The notes under the pieces were generated by a model that worked only from the letters and a program-made list of their open reading frames with translations, ran no database searches and had not been told where the DNA came from. This document shows, piece by piece, positions 1 to 13,445 of a stretch of 64,000 nt of DNA. Made by a program: the position numbers and the translations under genes. This DNA comes from Numida meleagris (lineage: Eukaryota > Chordata > Aves > Galliformes > Numididae). The stretch is taken from positions 1,403,497-1,467,496 of the forward strand of contig NC_034424.1 of NCBI RefSeq assembly GCF_002078875.1. The letters run 5' to 3'. The number at the start of each line of letters is the position of its first letter. Positions within the stretch are counted from its first letter, which is position 1.

Positions 1-2512
1 CTACAGGAGGTCTGGAATGGGAACCTTCCCTCTTCCAACGAATAGTTTGGGAAAACTAATGGAAGTAGAGGTTGGGAATGCAGATGATAAGATCCAAGGA
101 CAAAGCAAAACTTGAATTTCTTGGTGTACAGTGTCTGGGACCCAGGTATTTTCAAAGCTACAATACTGGAGTGTATTTGCATGAGAATAGCCAAGCTGAA
201 AGCAAGATTTGTGTAATACATATATGCAAAGGTAGCACAAGATCCATTCTCTGTAATCAGTTGGGAATTGCTTTCGAGAAATTTGCTGCAGGGGTGCATA
301 ATGCAGTGGTGCTGTGAATGCCTCTTGCTCTGCAGACCTGAGCAGCTCCCAGTAGAGGAGGTTGGAAGAAGCTCTCCATCTCCCTTTTGCTCTGCCTATG
401 GACAAACAGCATTCAATTGAAACAGACAAAGTCACAGTTGGGAGAAAAAAAAATTCTCTGAGGCTTTGTTTTGAAATGTAATTCCTTTTTCATGAATCCC
501 ATCTTCTCTGAAAGGCTGTGAGCTGTTGGGAGCGCAGTTAATTTCATGCACTCGCATATAACAGGAGGAGTGGACAAGAGTGTTACACTGTGAGTGTTCC
601 TCTCTGAACAAACTGAACTCGGTTGATGACTGGTTGAGAGGAAAGGGTTTTATTTTAGCGATTGCAATCATTAACCTGCCTTCAGAATAAGGAAGCTTAA
701 TGGCAGATGCAAAAACCTGAGGTCAACAGCTGGCAGTAGAGATGAACAGAAGATATTGCACAACCGTTGGGGTAACCCTAAAGGGGACTGGTAGATGGAC
801 AGGGATGGCATGGCTTCACCTCACTGCCTGTGGTCTGTGTAATTGGTTTCAAATGTCATTACATAACAAAACACCCCTGCACCGAACAAAAACCAAAGGC
901 CAGGTCTTGCAAAATAGAGTTAATTCACATTTACTTGTGAGGCCGATCACACACAGCACAACTGCTGTTGAATTAAGCTCCTCTGACCTGGCTATTTTAA
1001 AGAACTAATGACACAAACAGGCTGATCTCAGCTTTCTGGACTAATTGCAACTGTTGTAGCCATCCAGATTGCCCATTTTGTACACATGCAGACTTCCAAG
1101 AGTGCTCTCTTGTGAGTGGGGTCACAGAGCCGCGTGTTTTAAATTAATCTCCTTGTCCTGTGGGCAGAAGTGCATGTCTGGCACAGCTCAGCCGGCGCAC
1201 CGTGTGTAATCCCCCCCCGTTAACTCTGTGTCTGAGCCCTGGTTCTGCAGGGGAGGCATTACATCCGTTGGAATTTGCTGTAAACATAAGCTATGCAACA
1301 AAATCTGTAAAAAGTAATTATAAGCTGATACATAATTTTCTTCTATTTCTGCTGGGCAGCTTACAATGGGAGTTGGTGCTTGTTTTTCTTCAAAGCGCCC
1401 ATGAATTGCAGCCAGGGTGGGGAGTTTGTTCTTGTGTTAATCTCGGTAATTACAGCTAGTACAGCAGCAATTATTTTTTTTCTGAATGCATGATGTATGG
1501 ATTTTAAACCCAGTAAACATTGCCTAGTGCTAGAACTTCCAAAAGTGCACTGGGCTGTTACTAAGCAATTAAATGCTGCAGCTCACGCCTGAGCTCTGAG
1601 TGACGCCATCTCGCCTAGCGGGCGATCTCATTAGGCATGTGAAAATACTTCACCAGGGAATTTGATTTCTGCATTTCAAAACAACACAGGGGCTGGTGCC
1701 GGGTTCAGGGCTCTGGATGGTGCAGCAGGGGATTCGGAGAACAGCTGTGTTTTCCAGAGCGGGGCTTCACAACCCATTCCTCATTTATATTGTGTCAGTT
1801 CTTCCCTGCAAAGGAGAATATCTCAATATTCATTTTCATGGTGCCATCATTTTCTTAAATTTCTATTCCCAATAAATCAGCTGTTTCTAAATTAAGTAAT
1901 CAGATGGTATATTCAGGCTGCTGCACACTGTAACATGCTTTTGTGTTTACGCAGCACAGATATGCATGCATGTACTTGGGAAAAACAAAGCTCTCCTCTG
2001 GCCAAGATGTGCGGGTTTGCTCCTCTTCCCTTTTTTAGGAACTCTTGCTTGTTCTAAGGTTGCTGCTGTTCAGCTTCTGAGACTGAAACGAATGTACTTC
2101 AGGGTGGTGTTTGGGAAGGGGAGGATGAACAAAGGAAGAGAAAGCAGTAGGGAAGTGGATTTTCCTCTTTCTCTCAGATGGCTTTCTTGCAATTAAAAAT
2201 GAAAGATTAAAAGATACAGCAAAAAGATATAACTTCTGGTGCTATGAGAGTGCAAGACAGCAGAACATCTGTCTGTGAGATGTGGATTGAACAGGTATTG
2301 CTACGTGCTGCAGATGGATGTGCCTTTAGGAAGCTACCTCTGTAAGGGCTCCTGGGGGGGTAGGGGGGAAAGTAATATTCTGTTTTCAGTGCAGGTGACC
2401 AGAAAGTATGATAGTCCCCTTTTTGGGAATTGTTTTGTTTCTTCACCCCGACACGCTGTTTTTACAACACACTATACGTTATCTTTAATGCATGGGCTCT
2501 GTTCTCTTTCAG
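1..2512. other. intron upstream of exon 1, no gene seen
   Basis: No exon of the upstream PNPLA7 domains can be recognised here. Open frames are short and show no family similarity. The block around 1000-1660 is A/T-rich and complex rather than repetitive, and could be conserved non-coding sequence. The acceptor of exon 1 ends in a pyrimidine-rich tract and AG at 2511-2512. Confidence 0.7.
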
Positions 2513-2626
2513 GTAGAGGCACTAACCCATCAGCCTAGAGCCACAACAGTCCATGCCGTCAGAGATTCAGAACTTGCCAAACTCCCAGAGGGAGCCCTGA
2601 CATCTATCAAACGCAAATTCCCCCAG
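2513..2626 (+). CDS. PNPLA7: PNPLA7 exon 1 in window: end of last cNMP-binding-like domain
   Basis: This exon encodes 38 codons (window residues 1-38), starting [20 protein letters not shown] and ending in IKRKFPQ. It is the phosphate-binding-cassette end and following helix of the last cyclic-nucleotide-binding-like domain of the NTE family. In these proteins the fold is regulatory or structural, and nucleotide binding has not been firmly shown. The acceptor AG is at 2511-2512 and the donor GTAGG starts at 2627; both boundaries are phase 0. The first exon bases, gtagag, themselves look like a 5' splice site. Similarity to mammalian PNPLA7 is near-complete over this stretch. Confidence 0.95.
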
Positions 2627-4210
2627 GTAGGAAAACTTCAGCTATTTTCTGTCTACGTAAAGTGATATCTCGGGAGCTAAAACTCTCCGTTAGCACAGAG
2701 CCCTCTGGATTTTTTGCATGGTTGATGTGTTCTCAGAAAATGTTTTGTTCTCTGTCTCTATCTGGTCTGATCTGTTCCAGACTTTCACCAGCTTCTCTCC
2801 CTTTGTCTTCTGTGTATCCGGAAGAAGTTCACGTTACGACGTATGCATGTCCTGCATTTAAAGTGGAAATCACTTAGTGGTATCAACAATAAATGGCAGT
2901 TTGATTTAAACAATCACTTTAAAATGTTATTATTCATTTGTCCTACTCACTGGGACTCAAAGTCAAGCCCTGATTATACATACTTTTATTTCCAGAGCGT
3001 TGCTACTTGGGAGCTGGTTTTCTTCTTCCTCCCTTTCTGTGCCATCCATCCTCATTCCGCAGCTGCCGCCATCTCTTTATGTCCTGGAGTCTGTGACTGC
3101 TCCCACGAATCCATCAAGTCATTCATCTTCGTTGATTAATTTGACGTTATATCTCTCTCCTGCAAATCTAAGAGTGACGGACTTAAAATTTAATTGTTTT
3201 TGTCCCTAAGTGCATCAGGGCCATTAGCACTAAATCATTTAACCAGCCTTAAAAACGATTCTTTAATGCTGATACTTCAAATTATTTCTGATTATTCTTT
3301 TAGTTCTCTTTAAGACACGTAGTTATTTTACCAGATTTCTTAAAAAGCGGCCAAAGTGACAAGCGTGATTAAATTATTCATCTTCTTCTGTGTTTTTAAG
3401 ACCATAATAACATTTTAGAGATAATTATTTTTTTTAAATTGTGAAATAAAAAGCCTGCATTCATGCATTCTCACCTTACAGAAGCTTGGAGGTTTTTGTC
3501 TGTATTAATGCTGGAGAGTTTCATCATTGCAGTAAGTGTTCAGAATCTTTCTGATTTCCACGGAAGCACAATTTTTGCTGAAACGTTTTTGGGCTTCCCT
3601 TATCAGTTAATAAGTCACTCCTGAATCCCTGAATCTTTCCTAAATAGTTTGCCGATTCTATTCTTATCTGTTCAGCTTAACAGATTTGTTGCCCACGTTT
3701 ATGAACTGGTAGCAATAGACAACTTCTTGTACGTAATTAGCTACAAACTGGGCAGAGATAGCATGGCATGCTGGCTGAGTTGCCCTTTTGATATCGTTCT
3801 CCTTGCTGACTGAGCAGGAGATGAGGAAATGAGCCAGCTGGAATTTCAAACCACCTTTCTCCTTGCGTAGTCGATGATTTTAAATGTTACCCATAGACAT
3901 TTAAACCGTGAATTATTAGCAAGCACTAAACATTTAACGTTCAGTATTATCATGAATGCTGAGCTGCACGAGGGCTGGGTTCTGATTCTGCATTTTTATC
4001 ACGGGCAATAATTAATTTCTGTGTCTTCGCTCTTTCCACTCTTTCCTTTTCTTGTTCTCTCAAAGGGCAGAATTCCTTTCCTGCAGGTGGTATGTGTAGA
4101 GCTGTGAATCTTTCCAGTTTGCAGTTGAAGCTGAACTAGAGCGCTGTATTTGTAGTACAATTCAAACGTGTATTTGTAATAGAATTCAAATAATCCTCCT
4201 GTATGTAAAG

Positions 4211-4264
4211 AATGCATCCTGTCAGCCACAAATTCCTAATGCATCCTGTCAGCCACAAATTCCT
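4211..4264. repeat. two-copy 27-bp tandem duplication
   Basis: The unit at 4211-4237, beginning aatgcatcctgtcagccac, is repeated exactly and without spacer at 4238-4264. Perfect identity suggests a recent duplication, possibly polymorphic. Confidence 0.95.
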
Positions 4265-7200
4265 AACCTTTTGAGGACTGAATTTTGGAGGATCTTAGAC
4301 TTGCGTATAGTTCAGCTAATAATTTGTAATGGAACAAAAGGAAAAGTTGTCTCTCTTAAGGTGATTTGTTGCCTTCGGACTGTCTTAAGAAAATAAGACA
4401 AAATGTTTATATGATTGCAGAGTTCTTGTGTCTTCTCTTTTTGCCCCTTGGATCCACTAGACAAAGAGAGGAAGTATGGAAGTGAGAGGGAATTCAAACG
4501 ATGGAGAAAAACAATTGGCTTAGGAAGTTTGAAATCTACTGCAAAGTGTGGAGTCAACAGTGAAGTTCAAGGGATGTAATGGAGAGAAGTCTTAGAGCTG
4601 CAAACTAATATACTGCATTCAGAGAAGGCTCTGGGCAGCAATTTGCTAGAAAAAGAATCCAGGGATCATAGAGATCAGAAACTGAACATGCCTTAACAAT
4701 GCCATGCTATGGTGGAAAATATAACTCTGTTATTAAAATGCTTTTTGGAGGGAGATCCTTGCATTCTACCTGATACTGGAAAAGCTTCAGTATCAGCCTG
4801 TGGCAGCATGCTGGAAGGAAGAGGCAGACACAATGATGAGAGACTAGAGGATCAAAAGACAGTGGGCTGGAGTTTGGAAATATTAACCTGTAAAGGCAAA
4901 AGGATTGAAAGGTTAATGGGAGAAATGATAGCTATTTTCTAGCGTATAAAGATGTCTTCTGGTAGAAAGGGCATGAATTACTCACCATATCGAGACAGAG
5001 CAAATGGCAGTGTACTGCAATTGCAGCAGCTGGATATTGAGAAAAGGCTGCACTGCTCCCTAGAAAGGCTAAAGGATTGTTACTTGTTTGTATAACCTCT
5101 TAGAAAATCATAATGTTGGAGGTGGTGCTCAGTGCTGAGCTGAGGGACGAGCCAGGTGAGCTCCCTCTGTGCTGTGCTCCCTCCTGTTGCTCGGGTAGGA
5201 GGATTTATATGCAGGATGTGTGGTGTTCTCCCTGTCCAACCAGGAGGAATGTGGCAGTGAAGGGGCAGCAGGAGCATCATTCTGGAATAACTGACCTGGT
5301 CGCAATAACTCGCCTGTGATTCTGCAGTGTGAGGGAGGATTTCCCTCTTAGTGCAGAGGGGGGAAAAAAAACCCAACAAATCAAGATAAACCGTGCCTCT
5401 GTCAAATGTGTGTCCCTGAGTGAGTGAGGAGGTTCTGCACGCCTGAGTCTTGCTTGGGGGAGCAGTGATCAGCCAGTGGTGCTTGTTCCCTGAGCTGAGT
5501 GAAATGCTCTTAGTTCAGAGGAATCCCACAGCAGAATTGCTCTTGTTTCAGCGTTCCTCCATAGAGCCTAACTAGATGTTAACAGCCAAGAATTGTGCAA
5601 TTTCTGAGATAGAATCACCCTTCCAATCAGTTCCCCTTGAGCTTTGCTATTACATGCGAAGGGTGAAGATCCCTTTAATTCCAGTAGTGGAGAGGCTTCA
5701 TCCTGCATGTTTTTTGCCAATCCTGATGTTTGTTTCTGATCCACCAAGCAATCTAACTCTCGAATACATTAGTAGAAAAATCTACCTGATATGTGAGAGA
5801 ATTGTAAACATGAGTTATTGCTTGTTCTCATCAGCAGTGAGAAATGGGCAAAATCACGCTCTGTTCGTCCTTACAGTAATTCTCATTCCTTGAGCTGTGC
5901 TGTGCAGCTGATGCTCAGGGATGCACCATCTGCTTCCCTTCTTTTGTGTCTTCTTCCCCATACATCTGCTTTGGTCCTTTTACGGACAGGACAGCGGATT
6001 GCAGGGGTCTTTGTGACCTGCTGTAGCTGCTGTTATTCTGGGGGATGAAACAGATGGGTGAGCATGGGGAATCTCATCCAACTAGTCAATAACAGCCAAA
6101 TTTTCAGAGTACGTGCCCAAAATGCCAGATGTTGATTTCTAGATCCTGCTCAGTATGCATGGAGTCAAATCTAGCTCCTCAGGAAAGCATCCCAACCTTG
6201 AGCTGCTCTGGATAGGGCACCCTGAATGCTCCCAGCTGCAGGTGGTCCACAGTGCAGGGCGTCTCAGGACTCGTGTCTGCAGGCACAGCTCCCCAACGCG
6301 CCCACGGGGGCTCTCAGCCAGCAGGAGCATTTGCTCCTCCGACAGCGTCAGCGCTTGCTTCTGGTGCTGCTCGAAGCTTTGCGGAGTTGCAGGAGTGAAA
6401 TGGAATGGATTCTTTCTATTTTCATCACTGCTTTCGGTTCTGAAAAGTAGGACGGCGAGCAAGCTCACGATTTTTGGCACCATGAAGCAGTTCTGAATCA
6501 GTAGCAAAAGCACAGAATTTGTTAACAGATTAGAGATATTCTAACATCAGCGTGTAACTTGGATCGCATTTCATAGTTTATCTTTGCCTCTACCGAGCTG
6601 AGACTTTTATTTCATCTTTTTCTAATTCCAACTTGAAATTTAGACCTGCCGTCGCTGGTGGAAGCTGTGTTGAGAAATGGCTTTGGCGCCGTGGAGAAGT
6701 GAGCTGTAAGACAACCTCCTGCACGCTGCGAAGGCGCTCTAGAAATCGCAGAGTTTTTCTGCATCTTTCTTTTAATGCTCTAAGTCTGCCCTCGGGATTT
6801 TAAATATATTCAGAACTCATCATCCATCTTTAGCAGTGAGGTTTGCTGTGTCTGTATGCCTATTTTAGCCAGAGCTTTTTGGAACTTTCCCTAGAGTTAT
6901 CTGCCTTACAAAGTGAGCTCGGTAGCGTGCACTCCTTTCAAAGCGCTTCCCCCCAGCACTGTGGATATTGCATGTCGTGTTATTCAAGCTTGATGTAGCG
7001 CTATGGAATAGGTCAGGAGAGGCCACGCTTCTGGATTTTTCCTTGTTATTTTTTCTCCTGGCCCATTAAAATAAGTTTTCCTTGACAGTGGGAGAAGCGG
7101 ATGTGAAAAGGAGCAAAGAGAAGCGTTCAGCGGAAGCGTGGTCGCTGACTGTAGCTCCCCGAGGTGAGGCGGCAGGAGTGCGTGCTTAGTCATCGCGCTG

Positions 7201-8857
7201 ATGTGAGACTGACATTTTTCTTCGAGACATGATTGATCACAGGCATTAGAAGCTCAAACAACCCCAGGATCAAGCTTCAGTTCCTCTGTGTGCTTTGGTG
7301 GCATTTGTAAAGGTGCCAGGGATGGTTGTGAGTGAGCATTTCGGATTTGCTTTGTCACTGCGGTTCTTGAGCTGTGCAAGTTTTAATCCAAGACCCCCTG
7401 CTAAGCTCCCTGGTTCTGTGACAAGGGGAGTGCTTTGTAGGCTAACTGATGTGGGAGGGAGCAAGCCTCGATGATGCCGTGGCTTTATGAAGCTGATGAG
7501 CTGATTTACCTCTCTTCCTCCCTTGTGCTCCCACCCCAAAAAGCCTTCAGGAAGCCGGGAGAAAATAATCTCCAGTCCTGGAATGAGCTCTACAGATACA
7601 GAACTGCTATTGTGTGAGTTTGTATAGATACAATAGCTATTATTACTATTTTAACCCAATTGCACTTACTTTGTAGAATAGAAAACCTTTGGCAGCCCTG
7701 TTTTCCACACCAGCTCATTCACGTTGGGTCTCTGTGTGGTAGAGAACCCATTTACTTGTCTTTTAACTAGATCAGATGTATGTGCAGGTCTGTAATACCA
7801 CGCTCTGAAGGTGCCACTAAATTGTTATTTAACGTTTAAACTAAAAGTGGTCTGTCGGTTGCCTGTTTTGAAGTTTTAAAGGCTTAACTTTTAAATATAC
7901 TTTATATATATTTCTCAACTTCGAAGTCAGATGAAAATACATCAGTCGGCTGTGAGCAATTTTATTCACTGCGAGAACACTGCTCTTTTGGGTGTGGATG
8001 ATGCTAGAGGATCCACTGGAGAGGATCAGAATAGACTTGGAAGGGAAACCACCCTCGGATTTGTAGGGCTCTGTAGTGGTTGGTTGTATGGGATCCAAGC
8101 TGTGCATCAGGCTGGCTCCCTGGCTGCCTCAGCCAAGGCTGGTTTCCTAAACCAGAAGCTTGCAGGCAGACAAGAAGACACCGCTGACAAGGGGTAGGAC
8201 CGTCTCTTGGCTTTCTTGCAAAGGTTTTTTGTGCCTTAAGTGTACAAAACAACATACAGTTAAACCTAATCCTTAGTTTAGATTTTTTTTAAAGCCTTTC
8301 AGCAATCACAAAATAAAATATCAGTAAGTGGTGAAAGAGTTTGACTCAGTCCATGGTGTTGTGGTTGGTTTGCCTTTTGTGCTACAAGGAGCAGCACGCT
8401 TTGTGATGCTCCAACCCACCCCACCTCCCTCCCCACCCTGGGGTGAGGATGTGCCCATGCAGAGGTAGGAGAGGCAGGAGGTTACAGTGAAAGGATGCGT
8501 GTCCCATCATAGAACACCAAAACTGGACAGATTCAACAAAGCACACTTTCTCTTCAATACCCAGGACACTGAATTATTGGTCCGCTTTGAAAATGGGGAG
8601 TTTGTTGCTCCTTGAGGTGCTGAAGCACTCGTTCTGTGAATGTAAACACTCAGGTAGGAGCCAGCTGGTGATCTCATGCCTGGTGTGCAGCTGGCTGGTG
8701 TCCTGTGTGGTGTGGGGCAGAGCTGACGAGTAGGTGATTTCGTTTTGGTTTTTCTTCTTATGGGTTGTCCTTGTTGTGGCTGAGATGGAGTTATGCTCTT
8801 TGTAGAGATGTGTTGCCATGTTTTGGATTTAGGAGAAAAGCAGTGTTAAGAGCATAC

Positions 8858-9183
8858 TGATGTTTTAGTTGTTGCTGAGGAGTGCTTACAGTAAGTCAAG
8901 AATTTTGGCTTCTCACAGTGTCCAGGGCATGCACAGGGTACTGGGAGGGGACAGAACCAGGACAGCTGACCCAGACTGCCCAAAGGGATGTCCCAAATCT
9001 TATGGTGTCATGCTCAGCAATAAAACTGGGGTGGCTGCTGCTGCTCAGGGACTAGCTGGGGATGAGTCAGTGGGTGATAACTGTGTTGTGTTTATTACAC
9101 TGTCTTTATCTCCTGGGTTTTATCCTTTTCTGATGGGGCAGTGAGCTGTGTAGCACTGAGCTGCCTGCTGGGTTAAACCACAA
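8858..9183 (+). mobile_element. diverged avian endogenous-retrovirus-like LTR
   Basis: From memory, several blocks in the right order match a common avian LTR family. They are a gagtgcttaca segment followed by ttttggcttctcaca, then the segment around 8960-8996 with the words acagctgacc and aaagggatgtccca. Next comes a tcatgctcag block followed by a degraded TATA-like AATAAAA (9010-9027), then actgtctttatctc (about 9100), and a 3' end of gctgggttaaaccac (about 9168-9182). The stretch between the TATA-like block and the actgtctttatctc block is shorter than I recall, suggesting an internal deletion. No internal viral genes flank it, so it is a decayed solo LTR. The exact family name is not certain to me. 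Confidence 0.7.
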
Positions 9184-10164
9184 CTCATGTTTCTCCTAAC
9201 CAAGGCGAATTTGTACTACTACTCAGTGCCCTTTAAATCAATTAGCTGTGGCTGCATTAGTCTGTGAATTCAGAAACAGGATATTGGTGCGGATTTTGTG
9301 AAATCTTTGTGATTTTTCTAGATTGGCTTAGTAGAAAGTTAGCTGAGACAGATGGGTTTGGTTTGGTACCGTCGGTCTCTATTAACAGGCAGTCTATTTG
9401 TCAGGCAATCTGTGCAGCTCACAGGAAGAAAATGCTTTCCTATGGACGCTTATTTACAACGGAATTTGCATTAAAATCACATTCAAAAGGGCTTAATGTA
9501 AAGCAGATCTAGAGTTTCACAGCTTAATAGGAAGAAAAGCTTTAGCTAGACTCCGGCTTTGTAAGGTGAGGGAGGTGTGGACAGCAGGCTGAAATATTTC
9601 AGGGAATTACAGGAAATAGGGCACTGCAGGTAACAGCAGCTATTCAAGTGTGGGAATTACCTTAGTGTGAAGCAGGTAGCTCGGGAGAATACCTGACACC
9701 TGAGGTGGATGGGGTGCCAGCTGGGTGCCAGCACCATTGCTGGCAGGTGTTGTGTTGGAATCCTGCCTGCCCCCATCGCTGATGGAGATTTGTTTTGGAG
9801 CTGAAGTGACTCATCTGAAGGTCAGAGAATACGATCCCCTTGGGAATGGGAAGTTCAGTCCCTGCCCTGCAATGCAGAGGCTGCAGGTCTCTTCTGTAAT
9901 TTAACGTTAGTTAAGCAGAGGGAAAATTAATGGCTTGCCACCACCTCTGTACCAAGTGCAGTAACAGAGCATGCGAGGGGGTGGGGGCTGCTGGGCGAAC
10001 CCGAGTGGGTCCTCCTCAGGATGGGGTTGTGTCGGGAACAGCAAGCACACCTCTGGGTAGCTGAGGTGGTAAGTGGCAAGATCAAAGCTAGGAGGTAGTG
10101 AAATGGTGCTGAGAGAAGTGCTAATGCCGTTTGAGGAAGAGAAATCCCCATCCCTGCAGACAGC

Positions 10165-10284
10165 CACGGTCAGGCTGGACGGGGCTCTGAGCACCTGATG
10201 GAGCTGTAGGTGTCCCTGTGCCCTGCAGGGCGTTGCACCAAGCGGCCTTTAAAGGTCCCTTCCAGTTGAAATGATTGTGTGAAA
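10165..10284 (+). mobile_element. CR1 LINE 3' end, sense
   Basis: The sequence follows the CR1 3' untranslated consensus in order: a ggctggacggggctctgagc block, the direct lead-in to a tttaaaggtcccttcca block, then a degenerate atgattgtgtga in place of the usual ATTCTRTG tail. It is a short, old, 5'-truncated copy. Confidence 0.75.
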
Positions 10285-13200
10285 CGCTCCTTATTTTGAC
10301 CTGCACAGAAGAGCTCTGATCAGCTAATCTGGGAAGATAAGGGCGTGGGAGAGGAACAAAGCTTTTTCTTCTGCAAAATTTGTCTCACCTGAGAGCCTTG
10401 CTGTGGGACAAGTTTTATGAATTTACAGGTGCAGCCTCTGCAGGAGGAGAAGAGATTTCAGGGCTTTTGGACAATGGTACTGATGCACCTGGAATCCTGA
10501 ATGGCTTTTGAAATGGGGTATTTCTCTATTTTCTAGCCCTGTAAAGTAAGCCTTCTTCCTTCTGGCCTCTTGCATAAGCTCTGGAGAGTGAACTTGTGTG
10601 CTTCTGAGTTCTTTTTGGCTATTTACCTGGCCCTCTGCAACGTGCAGGGCAGCTCCTTGGCTCTAGAGCCCTGAGCCTCCCTGAGAGCCCCTATTGGTGT
10701 GTGTGTGACCCTGTAAGTTGTTGGCAAAGCCTGGCAAATGCGGACTTTGAGTCATTTTACAGCTTGAAATGGTAGCATTGTGGCAAGGGTGGCTTTCTCC
10801 TACCCAAGGATGAGCTCAGTCTGCAGCACGGCAATTTCATCTGTGTAGCCCAATCTGTGCCTGGCTTACAGCAGAAGTGCCTAATTGAGGTCTCTGCTCA
10901 TTATTGGTTCAAGTGATTAACTGCGATTAACTGAACAGGATTTACTCACTGCAAGCATGGTTTATAATCATGAGGAATGGTAAATTCAACTTCCTCACAA
11001 ACTCAACCGTGCTTCCCTCTCTCTGTAGTGTGAGGGGTCGAAAAGTTGCATTTACTTTGCAGGCAATTAATTATTGTAGCCTCATTTAGAAACCTCCCAT
11101 CGTCCTTGGATAAATCTGCACTCTAACTAGCTGCCTTTTTTTGCAGTGCAGATTTTCCTTCAAACCAAAGTCAAACCTTAAATCCAAACGGAATGCCAAC
11201 AGATTGGGCTGCAGCTGTGTCTGTGGGAGCAGGGCATGTCTTTGGGGTGCCAGGAGAGACTGAAATCCAGGGCTGAATGCACCAGACATCTCTGACTGTG
11301 CTGGAAAGGCTGCCTGGCCCCAGGAATGGGGCTGCAGTGGGAATGAGACCATTTTGCGTAGCTGGTTCTCAGCAGCACTGTCGGAGTTCCTGCCTTTTCA
11401 CCTGTACTTCCCCTTGCTACCAATTTCAAGTGTTTCTCCTTCAACATGCACCAAGACAGGTAACACAGGGATGTCTGCTCCGAGGTGCCAACTACCCTGG
11501 GTAGTTGGCATTTTCCTGCTGGTGCCTCTGCCAGGCGGGTGCTCCCTGGCGTGTTTGCAGTAATGTGTTTCCCTGCTATCCCTTCCTAGCCCAAGGGCTT
11601 GCTTCTGCTCCCCTCCCAGAGCTCAGGCAGCCCATTCATGCCACCCACCTCCTTTCCTGCTGCTGTATCCCATGTCGCTCAGCCAGGGCTGCCTTTGCCT
11701 GGAGCTGTTGGGAAACCTGATGGATGGGTGGCTTTGGCTTTCTTTTATTTTTTTGTCTGTTGATTTTGAATTCTGCTTTGGTGAGGGCTGCTTTGGCTGC
11801 TCTGCGGAGCAACAGGTTTATGTCGGTCATTGAAGCTTGGATCTATTGTTGATGAAGAAGGGTGATGTGTAATGACTTCTCCCTCAAACTGATGGCCAAA
11901 CCTCTGTTAAGGAAAAAGGTTGCCTTTTTTTAATGTGGAAGAAAATGTATAGTGTAGGTAATGCAGAACCCCAAGGAAATTTCAGGCCAGTTCTTAGCTA
12001 CGATCTCAAATTGATGTTCCTTCGACGTTGCCATGACTGCGACAGGGTGACTCATCCTGTTATGGTGAGCAATTTGCTTGTCTTACAAAGTCACCGGGGA
12101 AATAATTTCCCCATATCTATATGTACCAAGGCTGCAAGGCTTGCTTTTGCAAACAAGACAAATAATATTCCCTGGTACTACAAGCAGCCGGCTGGAAAAT
12201 GAGACCAATAGGTTCTATTCTTAGTTCTGTCGTTAACCTTGGACATTTTCTTTAAATTCACTGGAGCTCTCCTTAGAGGAAAAAGTTATAAATACAGGAG
12301 TTGGTTTTAGAAAGTAATTAAAATTCTGATGTTTGAAGTGGTCCAGAAGTGTAAAATATCGATAAATAATACTTCCCAAACTGCTGGAGTGAAGGCGTAG
12401 CGTGTCCGTGTGGGCTGGCAGGTGAACGTGTGGGACATGGGGACGGCGATGCTCCCAAGAGATCGGTGTTTGTACCTTAAAGCTGCGAGGTCTCATTCTG
12501 TGGCAACCTCTTCTGAAGTAGGATACATGGGATGATTCAGACGGGGAGCTGAGCTGTCACAGCGCTTACACCATCTTGTATTTGAAGGATGCGTCCTGAA
12601 GTGCTTGCTCCTCGGGGAGCAGCGTGCCTCTTTGTCCTGAGGTTGCCATTTGCTGCTGCCTGTTAGTTTGGAGACGCTGTGGGATTTCTATGGGCTTTTT
12701 GTTCTGCTTTTTGTTTTGCTTTTTGATGTCCTGCTGGAGACCTGACTTTCATTTGTTTGCCTGGGGGAGAATATCTAATGATAACTCCGATGATTCTGAA
12801 TGCATTTAGGTATCTTATTTCTTATGTGGTAAAACATTTGTGCAGAGATCTTTCAGAATAAATAATGCATTTTTTCAACTCTACCTTTAGTTGATATTGC
12901 AGTGATTAGTCTTCTACCTTACCAGTTATTGGGAAATATTGGTTATTGGTGTCCAAGGTGAGCTTGCAAGTTTCGCTTGGCTATGAGGATGGTGGTTACT
13001 GCCAGCAGAAGAGCTTTTTTGGAGCGGCTGAGGGGGAGAGAAAAGTCTGTCCCCTCAAAGGGACCACGCAGACGTGACTGGTGGGAGTGGTGGGGAAACA
13101 TTCTGCTGAGTATTTTGTTGTGACGCTGTGTGCTTCGAGTGTGTGTTTGTCCCCTTAATTCAAGACATCCAAAATTGTTTACAGTGTACTGAGTAGTGCC

Positions 13201-13445
13201 CAGGGGGCCAGGTGGAAGAGGACTGCATGGGGAGCTGGAGTGCAGACTTGAGCCTGAGCTGCTTACAGCAGGAGGAGGTGTACAACAAGCACTGAGTGCA
13301 CAGAGTGACTTTGTGTTGGGGTACAAGCACACTGCAGAGAGAAAGCAGAGCTGAAAACAGGGTTTGACATGTTTCCCCTAGCTAATTGGATTTTTTTTTC
13401 CTTCTGTTTCCAGTGTAGGTTAAATAATGGCTGTTCTGTTATATT

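Noticed and set aside
1..435. 144-codon antisense open frame at the left edge
   Set aside because: No recognisable domain; composition is like translated intron, and no splice or start context supports it.
11840..11900. C/D-box snoRNA-like spacing (ttgatga ... ctga)
   Set aside because: The C box lacks the purine start, no terminal stem is visible, and no guide-like element could be argued.
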